Below are positions 20,223 to 27,965 of a stretch of 64,000 bases of DNA, one piece after another (the stretch's first letter is position 1; each line of letters begins with the position of its first letter). A program made the position numbers and the translations under genes. The notes under the pieces are model-generated. The model ran no database searches. It was not told the origin of the DNA and was given only the letters and a program-made list of their open reading frames with translations. This DNA is from Carpediemonas membranifera (Eukaryota > Fornicata), in the NCBI GenBank assembly GCA_019828565.1, contig JAHDYR010000002.1, forward strand, positions 124,001-188,000, given 5' to 3'.

Positions 20223-20685
20223 TATTCGACTCTGCTTGCTGCCAACACAAGTGACGGAAGAGATGTGTAGTCATCGATGCTGACACTCATAGTAGCCACG
20301 ATCTAGTCCTCGGTCACCTCCAATTCAGCCTGAGCATCTCGACTATCTCACGAGGAAGTGATTGCCACCTACAGGCCAATCCTGGTGACCATGCAAGCGC
20401 CACAAGGTGCAGATACTGATATTGTTAACTAGCGAGGCCGCACACGGCGGGGGGTGCAATGCTGCGGCAACCTCAGGGGACTTTTCCAAGAACAAGTCGA
20501 GGAAAGAAGTCTCCGGTCTGAAAAATTCGGTTGGATCTAAAAACTACCCGGAGGCAGTATTTGTGTGATCAAACACAAAAGAACATGAAACTTCACTTGA
20601 ATTCGAGCTAGTCGAAGAAGACTGGTGCTGAAAGAAAAAATAAAATGCAAGAAAAAAAGAAGAAGGTGGAACTCAGTTTAAGAGC
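20223..20685. other. Intergenic stretch
   Basis: No gene seen on either strand. It includes the 3' flank of the cathepsin B gene (AAAAAATAAAATG-rich near 20635) and the upstream region of the eIF4E-like gene. Confidence 0.4.
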
Positions 20686-21611
20686 TTAGAAGTGGCCGGC
20701 CATGCAGCCCATGCTCTCGATACCGCACTCATCAACACCACGCTTGATCTTGAAGGTGCCACCGATACCCCAGTCATAGCCCCAGGAGTTGGCAACTGTC
20801 CAGTAGGGAGTGTTGTTCTCAACGCCCCAGCCGATGATCTTGATGGCGTGGCCACCCATCTCAGCGCCAGAGGTGTGGGAGTAGACACCGGAGGTGTAGT
20901 AGTAGAAATCACGATAGACGATGAAAGCAGCCTCGATGGGGCCGTATTTGTAGATCTCGTCCTGGATCTCCTCAACGGAGTTGAGCTGCTTGAAGGAGGT
21001 AGCGTAGTACTTCTGGGGGGCGGAGCCGTCCTCACAGGTGGAGGGGCAGGCGGGCACGTCACCCTGGGCGGACTTGTAGGAAAGGCAAGAGTTGGGGACG
21101 ATGCCGTAGTTCTTGATGTAGTTCCAGACGTTGTACATAGCACCACCGTTGCAGCCGTGATCGGTGTGGTCGCAGGAGACGAGCCACTGAGCGGAGAACT
21201 TCACAGACTCGCCCTTGGCGATGCAGTAGCGGTCAGAGGAGGACTCGGCGGCGCCGAAAGCCCAGCAGGAGCCGCACTGGGCCTGGTTGCGGATCTCCTT
21301 GACGGTGGGGCAGGAAGCGCCCCACTTGTCGCGGGAATCGAAGGACTCGGGGAGGGTGTAATCAACCTTGAAGGTGGACTCGCGGAACATGCGGGGGCGG
21401 CGAGCGGGGATGGTGCGCATGACCATGCGGGAGAGCTCCCAGTCAGACTTGCCAACGAACTGGTCGTGGATGCCGACCTATGTGAGAAAAGAATATGGTG
21501 GCGTGAACAGACCTCGAAGGAAGGGTTGGATTGGCGGATCATCTCAGCCTCGTGCTGGGAGAGCTGAGCGAACACAGTGGCGACAATAGCCAAGGCAATG
21601 ATGAGCTTCAT
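20686..21611 (-). CDS. Cathepsin B-like cysteine protease (one intron)
   Basis: Two exons, 21611-21513 and 21477-20686, give 296 residues. A signal peptide (MKLIIALAIVATVFA) leads into a propeptide, rejoined in frame across a 35-nt intron. The mature enzyme is a papain-family C1A peptidase: the oxyanion Gln and catalytic Cys in QCGSCWAFG (Cys about residue 104), GCNGG, His in GGHAIKIIGWG and Asn in NSWGYDWG. The HH-containing occluding loop of mammalian cathepsin B is absent, as in diplomonad enzymes, so endopeptidase activity in a lysosome-like or secretory compartment is expected. A long antisense ORF over it is a shadow of the GC-rich codons. Confidence 0.95.
21478..21512 (-). other. 35-nt spliceosomal intron in the cathepsin B gene
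   Basis: Begins GTCTGT and ends TTCTCACATAG, with CTCAC just before the 3' site as a likely branch region. Removal joins ...NPSFE to VGIHDQF without loss of frame, and unspliced sequence would not connect the signal peptide to the protease. Confidence 0.85.
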
Positions 21612-22130
21612 GTCCGTTTCGTTTTTGTGGCAAAGCTGCACATGGATCCGAGATTTTGAGCATCATTGATCCATCTCAAATCACAGATGGGGTTTCGCCC
21701 ATCACACCGTCAGCGGGCTCCATGGAAGCAGAAGAGCACCCTGCCGGCTTGAATCATACATTGACCAGCGTTGACTGGTTGAGACGATCACGAGACTGGG
21801 CCCGCCGAGCCCTTCCTGGGCATCTGAACAAAAAGTGAACAAATATGGACATTTCCAGTCGATCTGGATGACAGACACTTCTTTGACTATCGTTGACCTT
21901 CGTTGGTTTTGTCTAGATCGACGGTGGTAGAGGCTCTCAGCATGTTATACCGCGAATAGTGCCAGTATGAACATTGTGATTTATTACAAGTGCTCTTGGC
22001 AGAAGGCTGACTACTCGTTTTGAGTCGCAGACGATTGATGCAAAAGGCGAGTTACTACAGAACTGGCATAAATATCACAGCCACAGCATCAAATCATGTG
22101 ACGTGGCTATAACCAGCGTTCATTCCTCCC

Positions 22131-22700
22131 TCATCCAGACTCATGGCCCTGACCCGACCCGCCCCATGCCTGCTCGAGGGCAGACACTCGTGCATCCAAC
22201 GCCGACACCACTGCCTCGATCCTATCAAGCCTGCTCATGCCCTGCTTGTCACTAATTGCCGAGTATAGCGCCTGCTGGCCCTCGATGAGGCGGGCCATTT
22301 GGGCAGACTGCTCTTGCATGGCTGAAATGACGGATACGAAGCTTGAATCGATGCCTGCACTTGGTCTCTCCATCGGGGGTGGTGTTGGTGCCCGTTGTCT
22401 GGATGGAGACGAGAATACCGGCGAAGTATGCGGTGATTTTTGAGGGGACTGGGTCGGCGGGGCGGAATCAAGCACGCGCTGCATGTGATTGAGAGGATGG
22501 GATGCTTTGATAGGACTAACATGCTCCAGTTCGCGCTTGAGAGCATCCAGCGCCCTTTGCCTGTCCGATAATTCTCTCCAGAACGGAGACTCGGCGGGAA
22601 GCGCTTGCGATGTGAACCTGGCGGGCGAAGAGGCATAAGTTCTGCCACCTGTCCCGTATATATATGGAGAGTTCTGCATTGGCACATGGAATTCGGACAT
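22131..22700 (-). CDS. Hypothetical coiled-coil protein
   Basis: 189 residues from ATG 22700. A Ser/Pro-rich first half (with PTQSPQKSPHTSP motifs that look like proline-directed kinase targets) surrounds a short helix (ELSDRQRALDALKRELEHV). The last 70 residues are a heptad-patterned coiled coil (SAMQEQSAQMARLIEGQQAL and IEAVVSALDARVSALEQAW). No domain is recognised. It lies head-to-tail with the TFIIA-gamma gene. Confidence 0.6.
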   Translation of the reverse strand: MSEFHVPMQNSPYIYGTGGRTYASSPARFTSQALPAESPFWRELSDRQRALDALKRELEHVSPIKASHPLNHMQRVLDSAPPTQSPQKSPHTSPVFSSPSRQRAPTPPPMERPSAGIDSSFVSVISAMQEQSAQMARLIEGQQALYSAISDKQGMSRLDRIEAVVSALDARVSALEQAWGGSGQGHESG

Positions 22701-22994
22701 TGTATCGGTTGTTCAGCGTGGCAAAGTCGATCGACTCTGCAACGACGGACCAGCCTATTATGATGGCCAGCCATGTCTGCGCATGTATAAGCAGTACCAA
22801 CACGGTAATTTAGTCTTAGGTCTGGTCGAGATCAAGGACGGTGACGTCAGGGGGCTATAGGGGTGAGTCTGTCGTTGAGGAGATGAGCTCGAGACTGATG
22901 ATAAGGGGCTCGGCTTGTTGTTGTTGCTGGTGGGGTCTCTGCTGGATCATAGTCTGTGTTTGGCATCAATAGAGAAAAACGCGGCCACACTGCA

Positions 22995-23366
22995 CTAACT
23001 GCGGCGCTTTCTCTTGCTCACAGGGGCGTCAAGGCCGGTTACTTGGATCTGACCGTCGTTGGGGTTGGCTAGCAGGTCATCCATGCCGCTGTCGTCCCCA
23101 CCAGTGCCGCGGGAAATGCTGACGCCCTGTGCGTTCAGATGCCACGTAGACTCGATTTGGTTGTGAGAAAACAATGTTCCAGTGATATTGACTGAAGGAA
23201 AGTCGCTCTCAGCAACTGTAGAGGCCATAGCCTCGTCGAACTTGGCCATTACGGCGTTTCTAACCATCGCATGGTGATTTGAATCCACGTTGATCTCCAA
23301 ATATGTGTCAATGACCTCAGAAAGTGATCTCCCAACCGCAGTAGACGTCCGTGCGTCCGCTAGCAT
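22995..23366 (-). CDS. TFIIA small (gamma) subunit homolog
   Basis: 123 residues from ATG 23366. It follows the TFIIA-gamma layout: N-terminal four-helix region (STAVGRSLSEVIDTYLE... MVRNAVMAKFDEAMASTV), then the beta-barrel start (VNITGTLFSHNQIESTWHL), an acidic loop and a last strand (DGQIQVTGLDA) before a basic tail KRKRR. In yeast TOA2 and human GTF2A2 the same blocks are TIGNSL, FDK, G.L.TY.FC...W and the final strand. TFIIA stabilises TBP on the TATA box. The neighbouring gene encodes a TBP, which supports the call. Sequence is divergent: the FCDNVW motif is reduced to IESTWHL. Confidence 0.75.
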   Translation of the reverse strand: MLADARTSTAVGRSLSEVIDTYLEINVDSNHHAMVRNAVMAKFDEAMASTVAESDFPSVNITGTLFSHNQIESTWHLNAQGVSISRGTGGDDSGMDDLLANPNDGQIQVTGLDAPVSKRKRRS

Positions 23367-23625
23367 CGCTTGGTCTAGAGCATAAACTGCGATTGTGTCT
23401 TAAAGTGCGGTGGCCATGGCGGAGCCACACCTCCGACACAATTGGGGCGGTGCTCAGCCGCCGAAGCAGCAAAGATCACCTGCCTATGAATTTGATGGCG
23501 TATTAAGCCTGTAAGAGAAAGAGGGCCGAAGCCCGAAAAACGCATCCGTGGTTCGAAGCTCTGCGGCGACAGCTCTTGCTCGACACTGTCTCGACTCGCA
23601 CTCGTACCAATCTCACAAGTAACAT

Positions 23626-24339
23626 TCACGCCTTGCAAGATGAAGCCAACTCGCGCACGTCATCGAAAGCCGTCCGCAGGTCCTCGCGGCTCTTGGCGTA
23701 GACCGACACATTGCCCGTGGTGAAGAGGTTGGTGGTCGCCCCGTCCGGGTCCGACCACTTCGAGTTGACTGCGTCCTGGATCTCGGGTGAGTAGTTACTG
23801 ATGACGGCGTACGACTTGTAAAACTGCGCCAGGTCCACCCTGAAGCCGATGTTGCCCTGTCCATTGACAGAGGTGATCTTGGGCGTGGTGATCACCATCT
23901 CGCGGTACTCCTCGGACTTGCGGAGCTTTCCCTTGAGGTAGTCGGTCACTTTTCGAGGCTCTTCTTCGCTGCGGCAGTCGAGGATGGTGCCCTTGCCCGA
24001 CTGGAAAAGACGAACAGTGATCTTCGTTCCTGAAGGAATCATTGGAAGATTCTTGTTCCCAATATCGATCTGCATGGCAGGTGAAGGCTTAAGGCCAGCG
24101 TTCTCTGAGAACTTGGGGTTGTAGTCCGAGGACAAGCCGAGCTGCTGCAGAGACTGGCTCAAACTCTTCAGTCCGTCCCTAGAAAACTTCTGGGACTTCA
24201 CCTTGAACGAAGCAGCAACAGTGCTCACTCGAACACTTCCAACGTTGTCGCCCTCCAGTAGGCTACTGGTTAAACTGCCCGTTCCGTCTCTATGATCGCC
24301 CACACACATCAAACAGCTGACCTACAGCATCAGTCGCAT
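23626..24339 (-). CDS. TATA-binding protein (TBP), divergent
   Basis: The two-repeat TBP saddle is visible. Repeat 1 is VRVSTVAASFKV...YNPKFSENAG...KITVRLFQSGKGTI, with RSEEEPRKVTDYL. Repeat 2 is ITTPKITSVNGQGNIGFRVD...YSPEIQDAVNSKW...TTNLFTTGNVSVYAKSREDLRTAFDDV. Phe residues in LFQSGK and LFTTGN are where TBP inserts side chains into the minor groove. I place the start at ATG 24339, with a 14-nt first exon and a 36-nt intron (24290-24325). An unspliced start at ATG 24309 is the alternative. It acts in the nucleus in promoter recognition. The TFIIA-gamma gene follows 259 bp downstream on the same strand. Confidence 0.75.
24290..24325 (-). other. Probable 36-nt intron in the TBP gene
   Basis: GTAGGT...GATCATAG. 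Splicing joins ATGCGACTGATGCT to A-GAC-GGA in frame. It resembles the other short introns in size and ends, but an unspliced start inside it cannot be excluded. Confidence 0.5.
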
Positions 24340-24415
24340 TTACGTTTTCCTCACAATGTTATCTTGACCTGGAAGAGTGTTCTTGCTGCATTGAGCGGGT
24401 TGAGCGGTTGGGAGC

Positions 24416-25546
24416 TCAGATGCAATACTGCTTGATGGCCTCGAAGCCGTTGAAGTTGACGCTCGAGACGCTGGCGGCGTAGGCGCCGCAGGAGTTGAAG
24501 TACACCAGGTCGCCCGCCCTGAGGCCGACGGGCATGCGGTACTCTTTCTTCTCGTAGATCACGTCGACGCTGTCGCACGTCGGGCCCGCGAGGATGACGG
24601 GCTCGGTCTCATCGCCGTCGCGCGAGGTCGTGATGTTGTACGCGATGGCCTCGCCGAGCGTCTCGCTCAGGCCGTTGAACCTGCCGGCGTCGAGGTACAC
24701 CCAGCGCTTGCAGTCGTCGTTGGACTTGCGCGACACGAGGACGACCTCAGCCTGGAGGACGCCAGAGTCGCCGACCATGGAGCGGCCGGGCTCGATCATG
24801 AGGCGCGGGTGGCGCATGCCGAAGTGGCCGATGACGGACCGCATCACCGCCTCGGCGTAGGCCGGGAGCTCCTCGATCTGCTCCTGGTAGTGCGCGGGGA
24901 GCCCGCCGCCGAGGTCGATCGCCTGGAGCTCGACACCGCGCTCCAGGAGGGTCATGAAGAGCGAGACGACGCGGGTCATGGCGACGTCCCACTGGCTGAG
25001 GTCGAGCTGCTGGGAGCCGACGTGGAAGGAGACGCCGTGGGGCACGAGGCCGACCTCGCGGGCCTGGCAGAGGAGGTCGGCGGCCATCTCGGGCTCGCAA
25101 CCGAACTTGCGGGACAGCGGCCACTGGGCGCCCTCGTTCTCGACGAGGATGCGACAGTAGACCATGGAGCCGGGGGCCGCGCTGGAGATCTTGAGCAGTT
25201 CCTCCTCGGAGTCGAACGCGAAGAGCCTGATGCCGCGGGAGTATGCGTAGGCGATGTCGCGCTCCTTCTTGATGGTGTTGCCGAATGACATGCGCTCGGG
25301 GGACGCGCCGAGGTCGAGGCAGAGCTGGATCTCGGGCAGCGACGCGACGTCGAAGCCGGAGCCCTCCTCGACAAGCACGCGGACGACCTCGGGCGCGGGG
25401 TTCGCCTTAACGGCGTAGAAAACTTCGGTCTTAGGAAGGTACCGGCGCATGGCGCGGTAGTTCTGACGGACGACGTCGAGATCGATCACTAGGCACGGAG
25501 TAGCGGGTTTGTTATCCGCCAGGAACTTTTGAATGCGCTTGTTCAT
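24416..25546 (-). CDS. Ornithine/lysine decarboxylase, bacterial type (PLP fold III)
   Basis: 376 residues, ATG 25546, no intron. An alanine-racemase-fold decarboxylase: PLP lysine in FYAVKANP (K47), SFGNTIKK, GAQWPLSRKFGC, FHVGSQQ, glycine-rich phosphate loop in IDLGGGLPAHY, IEPGRS, and catalytic Cys in GPTCDSVDV (C324). It converts ornithine (perhaps also lysine) to putrescine (cadaverine), the first step of polyamine synthesis, in the cytosol. The length and the runs FGNTIKKERDI and WPLSRKFGCEP are those of alphaproteobacterial ODC/LODC rather than the about 450-residue animal/fungal ODC with a PEST tail. GC-rich codon use is stronger than in the flanking genes. Lateral transfer from bacteria is inferred. 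Confidence 0.92.
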   Translation of the reverse strand: MNKRIQKFLADNKPATPCLVIDLDVVRQNYRAMRRYLPKTEVFYAVKANPAPEVVRVLVEEGSGFDVASLPEIQLCLDLGASPERMSFGNTIKKERDIAYAYSRGIRLFAFDSEEELLKISSAAPGSMVYCRILVENEGAQWPLSRKFGCEPEMAADLLCQAREVGLVPHGVSFHVGSQQLDLSQWDVAMTRVVSLFMTLLERGVELQAIDLGGGLPAHYQEQIEELPAYAEAVMRSVIGHFGMRHPRLMIEPGRSMVGDSGVLQAEVVLVSRKSNDDCKRWVYLDAGRFNGLSETLGEAIAYNITTSRDGDETEPVILAGPTCDSVDVIYEKKEYRMPVGLRAGDLVYFNSCGAYAASVSSVNFNGFEAIKQYCI

Positions 25547-25962
25547 TGCTATTCGCTCTTGTGCTGTTAGTGGCTGCGGCAGGGACTCATTCTGAGATGG
25601 TATGGTTCATTTTGGTCAGGGCAAATCCGGCAAAACATAAAGGCGGATATGACGCTTCTACGGGCATCACAGGTGCTTAGGTCCGTATGCGCGCCCGTTG
25701 GTAGGGCAGACTATTTTGGGCAGACTCAAATTGCCTACTCTAAATCTTTGAGCGTGGTCAAGCTTCGTGGGGTGGCCTCCGACCGAGGGCAATCAGGTGT
25801 GTGTGATGTTATGGGGCCTGTATATAGTCTGCACAGAGTGTGTCTGGCACAGTCGTCGAAGCGAATGACGTAACCATCCCGCGTTGTTGCGTCTCCTCGC
25901 ACATACAAGGAGCTCATAAACTGCCATCCTTCTCACTTCACTTCATTTACTGCAACGTCGTG
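25547..25962. other. Intergenic stretch upstream of ODC
   Basis: No gene seen; stops in all frames. It holds the ODC upstream region and the 3' flank of the KNL1-like gene. Confidence 0.4.
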
Positions 25963-27870
25963 CTACCCCTCGTGTACCCAGACCACCTCGTCCATGATAC
26001 CCGCCTGCTGCCTCACCAGGCCCGCTGCCAGCTCGCTCAGGCTGCTGTACTGACCAGTGCCCGCGTATCGCCGCAGTCCGGGGTTCCCAATGAGCACCCG
26101 CACCGGAACCTGACCGGCCTCGAGGCTGTCCTCGGAGAAGACGAACTCAGGCTCTCTCTGCCTCAGCGAGGAGAGGAGGTCAGCAATGGGCACCGACAGC
26201 ACAAAGAGTACAGCCGGCTCGTCCGGCTGGGTCAGCTGGAGACTGATCTTGAGCGAGGTCGGGTCAGCCGCAGGCCAGGTTTCGGTGAGGAAGACCTGGG
26301 CAACTCTGGGGAACTTGGCGCCAGACCGCTTCAGAGATGCCTTGGGGCAGTTCGCGAGCGAGACTACATCCATGATGTGGTCGAATATATGCCCGAATCT
26401 CTGATCCGCCTCGACTGGGTCGGCCGGGGCCTCCATCGACTCGAGCACAATCGCCTGGAGTCTCCTGAAGTACGCTCGCACGCTATCGCCCACACACCAT
26501 GGCCGCCGCACCAGACCAGGGAACGGCGACGACTCCTGCTCGACCTCAGTCAGGCCCGGGTGCAGGGTAAGGCCGGCCTCGTCGTGTCTGAATATCCCCA
26601 TGAACATCGTGGCGGCCCCGGTCTCCTTCCAGACCCAGGCGCTGCTGTCCACCGGGGTGCCCTTGGACGATGCCTGGGCGGCGCGCTTGGCCTCTGCTAT
26701 GGAGGCGAGCATGCTGACCTTCTTGATCTCTTCGTTCTTGCTCGCAATCTCGGCTTCGATCTTCTTGATTCCTTCTTCAAGGGCCTCGATCTGGCCGTTA
26801 TGATCAGAAGAAAGCTTCGAGTCTGCCGCAAGCTGGGTGGAGAGCTGGTCTATCACGCTCTTCATCCTATCGGCGCCTTCGTTCATCTCAACGTGCTGGT
26901 GTGCCAGGGCGACGGCCTTACGGGTCTCGAGCTCACGATCCTGGGCCACACGGGTGCTCTGGAGGTCCTGAACCTCGTCTAGCTTCTGCTGGACGAACCA
27001 AGGCGTCCTGTCGACGTCGCTGTCGATCTCTGCGTCCTCCTTGAACTCGTCATAGCGGCCCTTCGACTCTTTCCCTAGCTTCTCCCTCACTGTCTTGTCC
27101 AACGACTCGAACCACTGGCAGTAGCGCGCCTTGGCCTCCTTGCTGAACTGGCTCTCCATGGCTGACGTCAGGCCGCCGCAGAGCTCGAAGTAAAAGCTCT
27201 CCGCCTTCGAGTCGGCCTCGGTCTTCGCCTTCTGGATCTTTTTGAGGAACGCTGCGCGGTTTGAAGCCCACTCTCGGTTCGCCGGGTCTCGCACAGCTTT
27301 GGGAGCTCTGCGGCGATTCGAGGTTGGCTGAGGCTCGCAGTTAAACTTCTCGATCAACTCGGCCACGTCTGCTGCGAGCTTCTTCCGCTCTTCCCGGAGC
27401 ACCTTCTCGCCGAATTCCCTTCTGTAGAAGTCGCGGGTCGTGTTGTTCATGCCTGGCGGGGTGAGCGAAGGGGTGCTGGCGCCCCTCAGGGCAGACTTGG
27501 GGCCATTCTTGGTCGCAGTCATCCATTCGTTCAGCTGGTCGAGGGAGGCTAGCTCTGGTATGCTGGTGTCCATCGTGCGGAATTCGTCAAAAAGCTCCTT
27601 TGCTTTGAGCTTGGCGCCTGAACCACCAGTGCGCTTGTCAATGCTCATTGCTAACGCGCTATTGATATCCTCATCCTGTGGCAATGGATTCGTGTAGAGC
27701 GACGGCTTCGAGATGGGATCAGTCAGCGTGTACGTCATCGTCTCATCGCCCATGAGCATGGTTTCGTTACCTACCATGCTTTCATCCAACGTCGAAAGCG
27801 AATACTGGCTTGTGTCGCCTTGAATAAACGTCTCCTCCATCGTCGTTTTGCGCATATTCTGCACCAACAT
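25963..27870 (-). CDS. Candidate KNL1/Spc7-like kinetochore protein
   Basis: About 635 residues from ATG 27870. The first 60 residues carry MELT-like repeats (MEETFIQGDTS, NETMLMGDETMTYTL), which in KNL1 are Mps1-phosphorylated docking sites for Bub3-Bub1. A middle helix-rich region (residues 90-270) has REFGEKVLREERKKLAADV. A coiled coil (about 290-390, LAADSKLSSDHNGQIEALEE) leads into a 230-residue globular C-terminus (WVWKETGAATMFMGIFRHD onward) that could be the RWD pair of the family. Order and proportions fit KNL1/Spc105 but no single motif is diagnostic. An alternative is an unrelated coiled-coil structural protein. Confidence 0.45.
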   Translation of the reverse strand: MLVQNMRKTTMEETFIQGDTSQYSLSTLDESMVGNETMLMGDETMTYTLTDPISKPSLYTNPLPQDEDINSALAMSIDKRTGGSGAKLKAKELFDEFRTMDTSIPELASLDQLNEWMTATKNGPKSALRGASTPSLTPPGMNNTTRDFYRREFGEKVLREERKKLAADVAELIEKFNCEPQPTSNRRRAPKAVRDPANREWASNRAAFLKKIQKAKTEADSKAESFYFELCGGLTSAMESQFSKEAKARYCQWFESLDKTVREKLGKESKGRYDEFKEDAEIDSDVDRTPWFVQQKLDEVQDLQSTRVAQDRELETRKAVALAHQHVEMNEGADRMKSVIDQLSTQLAADSKLSSDHNGQIEALEEGIKKIEAEIASKNEEIKKVSMLASIAEAKRAAQASSKGTPVDSSAWVWKETGAATMFMGIFRHDEAGLTLHPGLTEVEQESSPFPGLVRRPWCVGDSVRAYFRRLQAIVLESMEAPADPVEADQRFGHIFDHIMDVVSLANCPKASLKRSGAKFPRVAQVFLTETWPAADPTSLKISLQLTQPDEPAVLFVLSVPIADLLSSLRQREPEFVFSEDSLEAGQVPVRVLIGNPGLRRYAGTGQYSSLSELAAGLVRQQAGIMDEVVWVHEG

Positions 27871-27965
27871 CGACCAAAACACCCGCCTCGACCTCCGTTG
27901 TAGTAGCCCTGCCTTCCCAAGACACCCCCGAGAGTGATAGTTTACTGTTAATAAAAGAAATACAA

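Noticed and set aside
20692-21567. A 291-codon plus-strand ORF antisense to cathepsin B
   Set aside because: Val/Gly/Ala/Leu-rich antisense shadow caused by codon bias; no intron-consistent or domain evidence.
25840-26982. A 380-codon plus-strand ORF antisense to the KNL1-like gene
   Set aside because: Antisense shadow; low protein-like character and starts in intergenic DNA.
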